Source: an uncultured Muribaculaceae bacterium
Lineage (GTDB): Bacteria > Bacteroidota > Bacteroidia > Bacteroidales > Muribaculaceae
DNA: 30,204 bases
Direction of reading: 5' to 3'
Assembly: GCA_910585285.1 (NCBI GenBank)
Contig: CAJUDL010000041.1
Location: 1-30,204, forward strand
Position 1 is the first letter of the stretch. Every line of letters starts with the position of its first letter. Positions 23,326-30,204 of this stretch are shown here, piece after piece. The translations under genes were made by a program, and so were the position numbers. The notes under the pieces were generated by a model that was not told the origin of the DNA, made no database searches, and was given only the letters and a program-made list of their open reading frames with translations.

Positions 23326-24603
23326 ATGAGGAATTTACGAATTGCCTTTGTGTCGGTGGTTACCATACTTGCCGGAAATATCAATGCGCAGACAACGTTT
23401 GAAGAGATGAGTGCCAATCTTAATAAGACCGGTGGCGTTTATTATGCTTATCCTACTACGCAGGCTGACAACACTCCGGCACCGAAGGGATATAAACCAT
23501 TTTATATCAGCCATTATGGCAGACATGGCTCTCGTTATCTTATAAGTGATAATGATTACATTCGTGTTGTTGACCTTCTTCATAAAGCATCGGCAGCAAA
23601 TGCACTTACACCCTTAGGACGGGATGTAATGCAACGCGTTGACACTGTTTGGGATGAAGCTTACAGAAGAGGAGGAGACCTGTCGCCACTTGGAGCACGC
23701 CAACATCGCGATATTGCGCGCCGGATGTACAACAACTATCCGGAAGTTTTCAAAGGTAATGGAAAAAAGATATCTGCCCGCTCCACATTGGTGCCTCGTT
23801 GCATAATAAGTATGGGAAATTTCTGCCAGAGTCTTAAGGAAAACAATCCAAATCTTGATATTACTCTTGAATCTTCTGAGCGTTATATGCCTTATCTCTG
23901 CTATAGCACCTCGGAATCGGATGCTTTTAATGGGAGAGACGGGTGGTTCAATGAGGTGCATAGAAAATTTGAAAAGAAGCAAATCAAACCTCAGCGTTTG
24001 GTTGAATCTATCTTTTCTAATCCGGATTTTGTTGAGAAATACGTAAAACCGGAAGATTTTATGTGGTGGATGTATTGGCTTGCAGCCGATGCGCAGAATA
24101 CAGAAAACAAGATTTCATTTCATGATATCTTCACCCCTCGGGAGCTTTTTGATATCTGGCAGTGTTTTAATGCTGATTTTTATGGTAAACACTCAAATTT
24201 TCCGGCTGCAAAAGGTAAACATCTCAACAATGCTAAACCGCTACTTCGCAATTTTCTTAATGGAGCAGAGGATGCAATTTCAGGAAAAGGGGAGGCTGCC
24301 ACGCTTCGTTTCGGACATGACGGCAATGTAGTGCCTTTTACAGCTCTCCTCCATTTTGAAAATTGTTATGGAGAAGCAGACCGTCATGAGGATTTTTATA
24401 AGACGTGGTGTGATTGGTTTGTTTCTCCAATGGCTGCAAACATTCAGATGGTTCTATTCAAGAATGATAAGAAACCGGATGATATTCTTGTGAAATTCCT
24501 TCATAATGAGAAAGAAACCAAAATACCGGTTGAGACTGATATCTGGCCCTATTATCATTGGAAAGACGTAAAAGCCTACTATGGGGAAATGGTTAATAAT
24601 TAG
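23326..24603 (+). CDS. Exported histidine acid phosphatase (phytase/MINPP-like)
   Basis: A protein of 425 residues with an N-terminal signal peptide (about 1-21, ending I-N-A-Q). The branch 2 histidine phosphatase core is present: R66-H67-G68-S-R in S-H-Y-G-R-H-G-S-R-Y, where His67 would form the phosphohistidine. The proton-donor pair is H331-D332 in F-G-H-D-G-N-V-V-P, like the H-D of AppA-type phytases rather than the H-A-E of MINPP enzymes. The family releases phosphate from phosphomonoesters, often phytate, outside the cytoplasm; the real substrate is unknown. It is last in the hisS unit. The stop codon TAG is the first three bases of a heptamer repeat, followed by a terminator. Confidence 0.9.
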   Translation: MRNLRIAFVSVVTILAGNINAQTTFEEMSANLNKTGGVYYAYPTTQADNTPAPKGYKPFYISHYGRHGSRYLISDNDYIRVVDLLHKASAANALTPLGRDVMQRVDTVWDEAYRRGGDLSPLGARQHRDIARRMYNNYPEVFKGNGKKISARSTLVPRCIISMGNFCQSLKENNPNLDITLESSERYMPYLCYSTSESDAFNGRDGWFNEVHRKFEKKQIKPQRLVESIFSNPDFVEKYVKPEDFMWWMYWLAADAQNTENKISFHDIFTPRELFDIWQCFNADFYGKHSNFPAAKGKHLNNAKPLLRNFLNGAEDAISGKGEAATLRFGHDGNVVPFTALLHFENCYGEADRHEDFYKTWCDWFVSPMAANIQMVLFKNDKKPDDILVKFLHNEKETKIPVETDIWPYYHWKDVKAYYGEMVNN

Positions 24604-24635
24604 AAATTAGTAATTAGTAATTAGAAATTAGTAAT
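24601..24635. repeat. Tandem heptamer repeat, five units
   Basis: Five 7-base units (TAGAAAT, TAGTAAT, TAGTAAT, TAGAAAT, TAGTAAT) in a row. The first unit contains the phosphatase stop codon. The 7-base period recurs in other sequences at 18118-18160 and 29171-29215. Confidence 0.85.
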
Positions 24636-24649
24636 TGATGGGTGATAAA

Positions 24650-24676
24650 AAAAGCTTCCGTTTAACGGAAGCTTTT
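24650..24676. terminator. Bidirectional intrinsic terminator
   Basis: AAAAGCTTCCG with CGGAAGCTTTT makes an 11-bp stem around TTTAA. On the minus strand the stem is followed by a run of T and serves the glycosyltransferase, whose stop codon is in the loop. On the plus strand TTTTGCTTTT follows and serves the hisS operon. Confidence 0.88.
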
Positions 24677-25396
24677 GCTTTTAAATATGCTGGCGAGTTT
24701 TAATTGTATCACTCCAAATACCGCTTCTCCAAAAATTGAGGAGTTCATTTTTGATGTGCCGAGTTGCCGGTTGACAAAAACTATGGGCACTTCAACAATC
24801 TTGAATTTCTTGCAGTGGGTCTTGAATTTCATTTCTATCTGGAATGCATAGCCTTTGAATTTAATCTCATCAAGCTTAATTGCTTCAAGCACGCGACGTC
24901 GGTAGCAGACAAATCCGGCGGTGGCATCACGCAGTTTCATACCGGTTATGAATCGGACATATACTGATGCGAAATATGACATGAGCACTCGCCCCATGGG
25001 CCAATTTACAACATTCACTCCCGATATGTAACGTGAACCTATTGCCATGTCAGCATTCCTGTCTTTACATTCGTGGTATAGACGCGGAAGATCTTGCGGA
25101 TTGTGAGAAAAATCAGCATCCATCTCAATCATGAATTGATATCCGCGTGCAAGAGCCCACTTGAAACCGTGTATATATGCTGTGCCAAGACCAAGCTTTC
25201 CCGACCTGCATTCCATATGCACTCTGCCGGGATATTGTTCGATTTTTTTGCGGACAGCATCCTGTGTGCCATCTGGCGAAGCATCGTCAATGACGAGAAG
25301 GTCGAAGCCGTCGGGGAGTTCCATCACGGCATCGATTATGTTGGAGATATTTTCAATCTCGTTGTATGTGGGTATAATAACAAGAACGTCGCTCAT
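24662..25396 (-). CDS. DPM1-like polyprenyl-phosphate glycosyltransferase (GT2)
   Basis: A family 2 glycosyltransferase of 244 residues. It begins V-I-I-P-T-Y-N-E-I-E-N, has D-D-A-S-P-D-G-T in the nucleotide-binding part and the metal-binding M-D-A-D-F-S-H-N-P (about 95-103). R-D-A-T-A-G-F and G-Y-A-F-Q-I-E-M in the C-terminal half are typical of dolichol-phosphate mannose synthase relatives. These load a sugar from a nucleotide donor onto a polyprenyl phosphate at the cytoplasmic face. The sugar is probably mannose by family, not proven. No C-terminal transmembrane segments are present, so it is the short form of the family. It has its own -7 promoter box and ends at the shared terminator. 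The DUF2156 gene lies 91 bases upstream on the same strand. Confidence 0.9.
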   Translation of the reverse strand: MSDVLVIIPTYNEIENISNIIDAVMELPDGFDLLVIDDASPDGTQDAVRKKIEQYPGRVHMECRSGKLGLGTAYIHGFKWALARGYQFMIEMDADFSHNPQDLPRLYHECKDRNADMAIGSRYISGVNVVNWPMGRVLMSYFASVYVRFITGMKLRDATAGFVCYRRRVLEAIKLDEIKFKGYAFQIEMKFKTHCKKFKIVEVPIVFVNRQLGTSKMNSSIFGEAVFGVIQLKLASIFKSKSFR

Positions 25397-25429
25397 TGGT
25401 CCGTTTTTTTAACAGCTTCATATCACCTG

Positions 25430-25437
25430 CAAAGTTA
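25430..25437 (-). promoter_or_regulatory. Candidate -7 box for the glycosyltransferase
   Basis: On the minus strand TAACTTTG matches TAnnTTTG, 33 bases before the ATG. No TTTG at the usual spacing upstream was found. Confidence 0.5.
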
Positions 25438-25487
25438 ATAAAAAACATTTTATATTATCTGCATTTTTTAATTAAATTACAGGCTTG

Positions 25488-26435
25488 TCATACGCGCATG
25501 GCTACTGTAGACGCTGTGCAAAGGGTGAGACACTCCACAGATTTGTTGACGATCAACGTTGGATGGTATGATTCTTTACTTTGACGCAGACTCTCGTCGC
25601 CCATATCTTCCTCTCGGTTAAGATATTTCACATCTGGATATTTTTTGTTGACTTCCAGACTCATGAATGAAGCCAGAGCCTGATAAACTCCACGATATTC
25701 GATATTCCCTTTTTCTACATGGGCGAAAAATACATCGCCGATTTTTTCACCGAATGTATAGCCGATAATTTTCCCGTTTAGCCGGATGGCAATTCCTTCG
25801 AAAGGATATGCTTCAAAGTCTTTCAGCACTTTGATTGTTTGTGAATTTTCATATGCACTGAGATCCGATGCTTCATGCGCAGCCGAGAACCGGGTGGTAA
25901 AGTTTATCAATTCTTCGATATTATCTGTCGAAATATTTTCTATGGTAGCATCTCCGTAATTATGAAGAAAATAATTGAGATGATTGCGTTTCTTCTCCAT
26001 CTTCTTTCCTGCAAAATGCAGAAAACGTTCGATAGGATATAAGTATTCCTTCAATTTTTCATCACAATTGTTTTCTGAGTCAATGCCGGCATTTGCCTCT
26101 GATTCGATTGGAATCAGCATTCTTGATTTTGGAAAATTGGCAGCATCCTTTATGATCAGTCTTTTACTCGTTTCGAGAGGAAGCAAACCAAGAGGGGAAT
26201 AATATATAGTCTCTCCCGACTCCGGGTCTTTGCCTCTTAAAAACAGTGTGCCATTAAATTCCGCGAACTCGTATTCATAATACTCTGTCCACATCAATGT
26301 GCCGCCAATCGAGAAATCACAAGAACGAGATGGAAATGATGTGAAGTATTTGTTTAATAAAGGTATATCGTTTTCAGTAACAGGCTTGAAATCGAGCCTG
26401 CAACAAGATGGGTCTATGTCATTGAGATTTTTCAT
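25488..26435 (-). CDS. DUF2156 (GNAT-fold, LPG-synthase C-terminal-like) protein
   Basis: A soluble protein of 315 residues. It starts with F-K-P-V-T-E-N-D-I-P-L-L-N-K-Y-F and soon has S-C-D-F-S-I-G-G-T-L-M-W, both typical of DUF2156. The C-terminal half holds the second GNAT-like unit: F-E-G-I-A-I-R-L-N-G-K-I-I-G-Y-T-F-G-E, F-F-A-H-V-E-K-G, G-V-Y-Q-A-L, and Y-L-N-R-E-E-D-M-G. DUF2156 is the fold of the catalytic domain of lysylphosphatidylglycerol synthase, which transfers an amino acid from tRNA to lipid. No membrane domain is present, so lipid lysylation should not be assumed. Bacteroidetes carry this soluble form widely, with unknown substrate. It diverges from lysC across a 100-base gap. 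Confidence 0.82.
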   Translation of the reverse strand: MKNLNDIDPSCCRLDFKPVTENDIPLLNKYFTSFPSRSCDFSIGGTLMWTEYYEYEFAEFNGTLFLRGKDPESGETIYYSPLGLLPLETSKRLIIKDAANFPKSRMLIPIESEANAGIDSENNCDEKLKEYLYPIERFLHFAGKKMEKKRNHLNYFLHNYGDATIENISTDNIEELINFTTRFSAAHEASDLSAYENSQTIKVLKDFEAYPFEGIAIRLNGKIIGYTFGEKIGDVFFAHVEKGNIEYRGVYQALASFMSLEVNKKYPDVKYLNREEDMGDESLRQSKESYHPTLIVNKSVECLTLCTASTVAMRV

Positions 26436-26501
26436 CTGTAGTGGAATTTTTAAAATTAAACACTACGAAGTTAAAATTAGTTCTATTTGCATTTTTTTTT
26501 G

Positions 26502-26509
26502 TATTTTTG
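26502..26509 (+). promoter_or_regulatory. Candidate -7 box for lysC
   Basis: TATTTTTG matches TAnnTTTG, with a start expected near 26516 and a leader of about 20 bases. The nearest upstream TTTG (26486-26489) is only 12 bases away, so it does not fit as a -33 box. Confidence 0.5.
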
Positions 26510-26535
26510 CATTATTATAAAGTTGTTAATAGCCG

Positions 26536-27912
26536 ATGTTGAAAGTTTTGAAATTTGGCGGCACATCCGTCGGCACAATAGACAGTCTCCGCAATGTCAA
26601 AGCCATTGTGGAAGGTTTGGAAGATCCCGCTATTGTTGTTGTGTCGGCTCTTGGCGGCTTGACCGATAGGCTTATCGCCACTGCCAAATCTGCCTCTGAA
26701 GGTAAAGAAGACTATGTGGATGAGATGAAAATTATCCGCAAACGTCATTATGATATAATCGAAGCATTGATTCCTGCCGATCGCAAGGAAACGGTGTTGT
26801 CAACGGTAAATACTCTGCTTGATATGCTTGAGGAAAGATACAAGGGTCTCACACTTATCCATATCCTTCCGGAGCGCACGTTGGCAGAAGTTGTAAGTTT
26901 TGGAGAGCGCATGTCGTCAGTGATCGTAGCAGGGATGCTTGAAAATGCAACTCATCATGATTCGCTGGGTATAATAAAGACAGAAAAATGGTTTAACCGT
27001 AATATTGCCGATCGAGATCTTACTGATCATCTCATAAGAGAGGAGTTCAAGCTTCCGCTGGAGCAGCATGCGGTTGCAGGAGGATTCATCTCTACAGATA
27101 AAGATACAGGAGAGATAACGAATCTGGGCAGAGGTGGCAGCGATTATACCGCTGCATTGATGGCAGCTGCGCTTGATGCTGATCTTCTGGAGATATGGAC
27201 GGATGTTGATGGATTCCTTACGGCTGATCCGCGCATCATCAAAGATGCTGCAATCATTCCGGAGATGTCTTTTATAGAGAGTATGGAATTATGTTCTTTC
27301 GGTGCAAAGGTGATTTATCCTCCAACCATCTATCCCGTCTTTCATAAGAACATACCGATAAAGATTTTGAATACTTTTAATCCTGGCGCTCCCGGAACAT
27401 ACATTTCCGATAATATTCCGGACAAGGGTAAGCCAAGAGGCGTGTCTTCTCTTAATAACACATCGATGATAACGATGTGCGGTCCGTTGACTTCGAATGT
27501 TGCTGAAATTAATTCACGCGCTTATAATGCGATGGCGCGAAACGGAATCAGTGTTTTCCTCGTGGCGCAGCCATCGGTTGAAAAATCTTTCTCCATTGCT
27601 ATGCCACAGGCTGACGGTGATAAAGCTTTAGCTCAATTGAGACTGGAATTCTCTCCTGAAATCCAGAACGGGGAATTGACGGCAATCAACAAAACGGATG
27701 ATTTATCGGTTATAGCTGTAGTTGGAGAAGGCATAAAACAGGTAAAGAAGCTTGGATCTGATATTGTTAGAGAATTAGAGGGAGCTTCGTTGGATGTAAA
27801 AGCAATTTCAGATGGCGCATCCGACACCACAATTGCAGTTGTTGTGAACAGCTCGCAAGTGAAGGATGGTCTTAATCTGATTCATTCTCTCTGTTTCCCT
27901 AAACTAAATTAA
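26536..27912 (+). CDS. lysC: Aspartate kinase
   Basis: A monofunctional aspartokinase of 458 residues that phosphorylates aspartate, the first step toward lysine, threonine and methionine. The amino acid kinase domain (about 1-290) begins V-L-K-F-G-G-T-S-V-G, the ATP-binding start with Lys6. It holds S-F-G-E-R-M-S, G-R-G-G-S-D-Y-T-A and E-I-W-T-D-V-D-G-F-L-T-A-D-P-R. The C-terminal ~150 residues look like paired ACT domains (S-M-I-T-M-C-G, N-G-I-S-V-F-L, L-S-V-I-A-V-V-G-E-G), which in this family bind lysine or threonine for feedback inhibition. Which amino acid acts here cannot be told. No homoserine dehydrogenase domain is attached and no other pathway gene is adjacent. It is followed directly by the second foldback repeat. 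Confidence 0.95.
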   Translation: MLKVLKFGGTSVGTIDSLRNVKAIVEGLEDPAIVVVSALGGLTDRLIATAKSASEGKEDYVDEMKIIRKRHYDIIEALIPADRKETVLSTVNTLLDMLEERYKGLTLIHILPERTLAEVVSFGERMSSVIVAGMLENATHHDSLGIIKTEKWFNRNIADRDLTDHLIREEFKLPLEQHAVAGGFISTDKDTGEITNLGRGGSDYTAALMAAALDADLLEIWTDVDGFLTADPRIIKDAAIIPEMSFIESMELCSFGAKVIYPPTIYPVFHKNIPIKILNTFNPGAPGTYISDNIPDKGKPRGVSSLNNTSMITMCGPLTSNVAEINSRAYNAMARNGISVFLVAQPSVEKSFSIAMPQADGDKALAQLRLEFSPEIQNGELTAINKTDDLSVIAVVGEGIKQVKKLGSDIVRELEGASLDVKAISDGASDTTIAVVVNSSQVKDGLNLIHSLCFPKLN

Positions 27913-28085
27913 TTCAACTTTCGCAAGCGAAAAGTTGAAGTTTATAAGTTTAATCGCGCAGCGCGCAGTTTATGAGTTTATTTGTTTGATGCGAAAAAAT
28001 GAAAACTCAGTCATATTCGCATCTGATAAACTCCTTAATTTCTAAACTCTTAAACTTTAAGTTGAAGCTTGCGAAACTTAAATAA
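27913..28085. repeat. MITE-like foldback repeat, full copy C
   Basis: The left end TTCAACTTTCGCAAGC and the right end GAAGCTTGCGAAACTTAAA match copy A (1108-1258). The apex is different and longer: GATGCGAA (27988-27995) pairs with TTCGCATC (28016-28023), flanked by GTTTAT and ATAAAC. The direct repeat AAATTAATT lies at 27906-27914 and 28084-28092, again like a 9-bp target duplication. As in copy A, the upstream protein ends in Asn-stop within the left direct repeat. Confidence 0.78.
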
Positions 28086-28092
28086 ATTAATT

Positions 28093-28749
28093 ATGGATAT
28101 CAAGAATATAAAATACGAGATAAGCAACGAAAATCCGCATAAGTGCCCGGCTACGGAGGTTCCCGAATACGCTTTTATCGGTAGATCGAATGTCGGCAAA
28201 TCGTCGCTTATCAATATGCTTGGAAAAAGCAAGAGCCTTGCCAAGACATCGCAGAAGCCGGGAAAGACATTGCTCATAAACCATTTTAAAGTTGATAACG
28301 GAGAGTGGTATATTGTCGATCTTCCCGGTTATGGTTACGCTGCCAGGGGGAAAGAACAGCGTGAAAAGCTTGCGCGAATCATCCAAGGATATATCCTTGA
28401 ACGGGAACAGCTCACATCTCTCTTTGTGCTTATAGATATACGTCATGAGCCTCAGAAGATTGATATCGAATTTTTAGATTGGCTTGGAGAGAATGGGATA
28501 CCTTTCTCGATAGTATTCACCAAAGCCGATAAACTTGGTCCGGTGGCGGCAGAGCGTAATGTGGAAGCTTACAAGAAAGAACTTCTTAAGAGATGGGAAG
28601 AATTGCCACCGGTTTTTGTCACCTCTTCCGAGAAAGGGAAAGGGAGGGAAGAATTGCTTGATTACATTTATTCCATAAATAAAGAACTCAAAGACTCCCA
28701 AACAAAAGGAGTTGAAGATACAGAACATCATGAAGAAACTGCAAGTTGA
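28093..28749 (+). CDS. engB: EngB/YihA/YsxC ribosome-assembly GTPase
   Basis: A P-loop GTPase of 218 residues from the ATG at 28093; a TTG at 28069 falls inside the foldback repeat and is rejected. All five G motifs are visible: G1 G30-R-S-N-V-G-K-S37, G2 around T-S-Q-K-P-G-K-T, G3 D-L-P-G-Y-G-Y, G4 T-K-A-D, and G5 T-S-S-E-K-G-K-G. It acts in late assembly of the 50S ribosomal subunit and is usually essential. The C-terminus is longer than in E. coli by an acidic tail (E-D-T-E-H-H-E-E-T-A-S). It overlaps the next gene, gtrA, by 20 bases, which implies coupled translation. Confidence 0.95.
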   Translation: MDIKNIKYEISNENPHKCPATEVPEYAFIGRSNVGKSSLINMLGKSKSLAKTSQKPGKTLLINHFKVDNGEWYIVDLPGYGYAARGKEQREKLARIIQGYILEREQLTSLFVLIDIRHEPQKIDIEFLDWLGENGIPFSIVFTKADKLGPVAAERNVEAYKKELLKRWEELPPVFVTSSEKGKGREELLDYIYSINKELKDSQTKGVEDTEHHEETAS

Positions 28750-29197
28750 CAAAGAGAAGTTGCTCAAGAGCAATGACAGCAGATCGGAGGCAATAAGATT
28801 TGTAGCGGTTGGCGGATTCGCCACAGTGTTGCAATACGGCATGTATGTGGTTTTCGTGAACGCAGTTGGCACGACAGCTGTGGTGTCTACAATGATCAGT
28901 TATGCAATCAGTTTCATTGCCAATTTCTTTTTGTCAAGTTATTTTACTTTCCACAGCAATCCCAATGCTAAAAAGGGATTGGCATTCACGCTGAGTCACC
29001 TTATAAACATGGGGATGCAGACAGGTCTTGTGGCAATTTTCAAAGGATTGGTTGGACCTACGTTGGCGTTGCTCCCCGCATTGGCTATATGTGTGCCTGT
29101 CAATTTCTTCCTTGTGAGATTTGCTTTCAAAGCAAAGATTTTCCAAGGAAGCCTATTAGGAAAGGCAAGAGGTGAAAAGTTAAAGGTGAAAAGTTAA
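28730..29197 (+). CDS. GtrA-family membrane protein
   Basis: A small inner-membrane protein of 155 residues from the ATG at 28730; a TTG at 28712 is less likely. Four hydrophobic segments follow a charged N-terminus: around residues 23-43 (F-V-A-V-G-G-F-A-T-V-L-Q), 48-68, 84-104 and 110-130. The G-G-x-A-T and N-F-x-x-x-R-F-A-F features are typical. GtrA-like proteins are thought to move polyprenyl-linked sugars across the membrane; no partner transferase is directly adjacent, though a DPM1-like enzyme lies at 24662-25396. Its start is inside engB. The last codons and stop fall in a purine-rich heptamer repeat, so the C-terminal residues may vary between strains. Confidence 0.87.
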   Translation: MKKLQVDKEKLLKSNDSRSEAIRFVAVGGFATVLQYGMYVVFVNAVGTTAVVSTMISYAISFIANFFLSSYFTFHSNPNAKKGLAFTLSHLINMGMQTGLVAIFKGLVGPTLALLPALAICVPVNFFLVRFAFKAKIFQGSLLGKARGEKLKVKS

Positions 29198-29215
29198 AGG
29201 TAAGAGGTGAGTTTG
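29171..29215. repeat. Purine-rich heptamer repeat at the gtrA end
   Basis: Units AGGTGAA, AAGTTAA, AGGTGAA, AAGTTAA, AGGTAAG, AGGTGAG in tandem, that is, a 14-base pair-unit repeated twice and then decaying. The gtrA stop codon is within it. It shares the AGGT core and the 7-base period with 18118-18160. Confidence 0.75.
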
Positions 29216-29245
29216 ATAATAAACCTGAATGATAAACTGACTAAT

Positions 29246-29680
29246 ATGGAGAAAGTTGCGTTTGCCAGCGATCATGCCGGCTATGAATTGAAAGAGGTCT
29301 TGAAGAAGTATATGACCGAAAAAGGGTATGAAGTCGTGGATTTCGGAACAGATAGCGAGGAATCCTGCGATTATGCGGATTATGCTCATCCTGCTGCTGT
29401 GGCAGTTGAAAAAGGGGAGTGTGCTTTCGGCATAGCCATGTGCGGTTCGGGCAATGGTATAGGTATGACGCTTAATAAACATCAGGGCATCAGGGCGGGG
29501 CTTGCATGGATGGAGGATCTTGCGGATCTTGCCAAACGTCATAACAATGCAAACTTTCTTGTTTTGCCGGCTCGCTTTATTTCGGAGTTTCTTGCAAAAA
29601 GTATTGTTGACGCTTATCTGGCGGCTCCGTTTGAGGGCGGTCGTCACCAGCGCCGCATAGATAAAATGCCTGTGCATTGA
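29246..29680 (+). CDS. rpiB: Ribose-5-phosphate isomerase B
   Basis: A protein of 144 residues, usual for RpiB/LacAB, interconverting ribose 5-phosphate and ribulose 5-phosphate in the pentose phosphate pathway. From the ATG at 29246 the chain begins M-E-K-V-A-F-A-S-D9-H10-A-G, the phosphate- and sugar-binding start. Cys66 in A-M-C-G-S-G-N-G-I-G-M is the expected catalytic base. R-H-N-N-A-N then supplies the partner residues, and the tail R-R-I-D-K-M is normal. A GTG start at 29207 lies in the end of the purine-rich repeat and adds 13 non-family residues, so it is rejected. It follows gtrA by 48 bases and precedes folB by 31, probably one transcript from engB on. Confidence 0.94.
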   Translation: MEKVAFASDHAGYELKEVLKKYMTEKGYEVVDFGTDSEESCDYADYAHPAAVAVEKGECAFGIAMCGSGNGIGMTLNKHQGIRAGLAWMEDLADLAKRHNNANFLVLPARFISEFLAKSIVDAYLAAPFEGGRHQRRIDKMPVH

Positions 29681-29711
29681 TTGGCGAATAGAGGGATATT
29701 TGTTATCTGAT

Positions 29712-30074
29712 ATGGAGATTCTGAGGATATGTCTTAACGATCTGAGGTTTAATTCGAGAATAGGTGTTTCTGACCAGGAAAGGAAGGTTGGAAATGAATA
29801 TGTTGTTGATGTCTGTGTGGCATACGATGCCTGTTTGTTCGAGGATGAGAAACTTGATTCTTCGATTTCTTATGCTGATGTGTATGAAGAAATAAAAGAA
29901 GAGATGCAGATTGAACGTCAGTTGCTTGAATCCACGGCTATTTGTATATCAAGAAGAATATCAGAGCGTTGGAAAATCTCGCAAGAGATTGTTGTGAAAA
30001 TTGAGAAATGCACGCCTCCGATCTCTGGCATTGTAGGCAGTTGCGGTGTGGAATATTTTTGGAAAAAAAGTTAA
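29712..30074 (+). CDS. folB: Dihydroneopterin aldolase
   Basis: A protein of 120 residues that cleaves 7,8-dihydroneopterin to 6-hydroxymethyl-dihydropterin and glycolaldehyde in folate synthesis. Features are I-G-V-S-D-Q-E-R near residues 17-24, S-I-S-Y-A-D-V-Y, L-L-E-S-T-A with the pterin-binding Glu, and V-V-K-I-E-K-C-T-P-P-I carrying the conserved Lys. The TTG at 29700 is passed over for the ATG at 29712, which gives the normal length. It is the last gene of the engB-gtrA-rpiB-folB run. No strong terminator hairpin is seen before the tRNA-Arg promoter, which overlaps the region right after its stop. Confidence 0.93.
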   Translation: MEILRICLNDLRFNSRIGVSDQERKVGNEYVVDVCVAYDACLFEDEKLDSSISYADVYEEIKEEMQIERQLLESTAICISRRISERWKISQEIVVKIEKCTPPISGIVGSCGVEYFWKKS

Positions 30075-30080
30075 GAAATA

Positions 30081-30112
30081 TTTGGTAGAATCGCCAAAAA
30101 GCATTAATTTTG
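30081..30112 (+). promoter_or_regulatory. Bacteroidetes-type promoter for tRNA-Arg
   Basis: TTTG (30081-30084), 20 bases, TAATTTTG (30105-30112): an exact consensus match, ending 34 bases before the tRNA. Confidence 0.8.
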
Positions 30113-30146
30113 CAATCGCAAATCGGAAATAACCCGATGACGCAAT

Positions 30147-30204
30147 GGTTCGTTAGCTCAATTGAATAGAGCATCTGACTACGGATCAGAAGGTTGCAGG
30201 TTTG
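30147..30204 (+). tRNA. tRNA-Arg (ACG anticodon), 3' end cut off
   Basis: Acceptor GGTTCGT, then TA, D-stem GCTC/GAGC, and anticodon stem TCTGA/TCAGA holding the loop CTACGGA. The anticodon is ACG, which is normally edited to ICG to read CGU, CGC and CGA. The T-arm begins GCAGGTTTG and the window ends there. Confidence 0.93.

Noticed and set aside
24601..24635. CRISPR-like array
   Set aside because: The repeat unit is only 7 bases with no spacers and no cas genes are in the window.
28069..28092. Upstream TTG start for engB
   Set aside because: It lies in the arm of the foldback repeat, and the ATG at 28093 matches the family beginning.
29207..29245. GTG start for rpiB
   Set aside because: It adds residues not found in RpiB and arises from the end of a repeat.

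Overview
The window is chromosomal DNA from a Bacteroidales bacterium, possibly Muribaculaceae. The base composition is moderately AT-rich. Start codons lack Shine-Dalgarno sequences, and promoters match the Bacteroidetes form TTTG-N19-21-TAnnTTTG, seen clearly upstream of three tRNAs and several genes. The protein content also fits: DUF418, DUF3843 and DUF2156 proteins, a YbdG-like MscS channel, a TonB-dependent receptor with a carboxypeptidase-like N-terminal domain, and a GH78 enzyme. Most of it is ordinary core genome. No phage, insertion sequence with a transposase, CRISPR array or recognisable defence island is visible.

Layout. 1-1107: the end of a tRNA-Met on the minus strand, diverging from a lipoprotein with a BamE/OmlA-like C-terminus. 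1108-3058: a foldback repeat, then murB fused in frame to a PhnP-like metallo-beta-lactamase-fold hydrolase. 3085-5074: yaaA and a DUF418 membrane protein (minus). 5119-5271: tRNA-Glu(CTC) with promoter and terminator. 5285-5415: a G-rich tract. 5416-9677: the sbcD-sbcC operon (minus). 9744-9932: a nested foldback structure that reaches the start codon of a maltose/galactoside-type acetyltransferase, which is followed by a mechanosensitive channel, an FKBP isomerase and a macrodomain-like protein. 12653-14800: tex (minus). 14937-17342: TonB-dependent receptor. 17344-18009: a free-standing B3/4 domain protein (minus). 18389-20629: GH78 alpha-L-rhamnosidase-like enzyme. 20715-24603: hisS, DUF3843 and histidine acid phosphatase, probably one operon. 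24662-26435: a DPM1-like glycosyltransferase and a DUF2156 protein (minus). 26536-27912: aspartate kinase. 27913-28085: a second copy of the foldback repeat. 28093-30074: engB, gtrA, rpiB, folB. The end: a truncated tRNA-Arg(ACG).

How the genes work together. The recognisable functions are housekeeping: cell wall precursor synthesis (MurB), DNA hairpin and break processing (SbcCD), translation (HisS, three tRNAs, EngB in ribosome assembly), amino acid and cofactor synthesis (LysC, FolB), pentose phosphate metabolism (RpiB), osmotic protection (MscS) and envelope functions (TonB receptor, glycosyltransferase, GtrA, phosphatase, GH78).

The most unusual content is non-coding. Two full copies and one partial copy of a MITE-like foldback repeat sit between same-strand genes, the full ones bounded by 9-10 bp direct repeats. 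A separate 189-bp nested foldback ends on an acetyltransferase start codon. Intergenic tracts built on a 7-bp period recur at three places, and a four-run G tract lies beyond sbcC. The main coding novelty is the MurB-hydrolase fusion.
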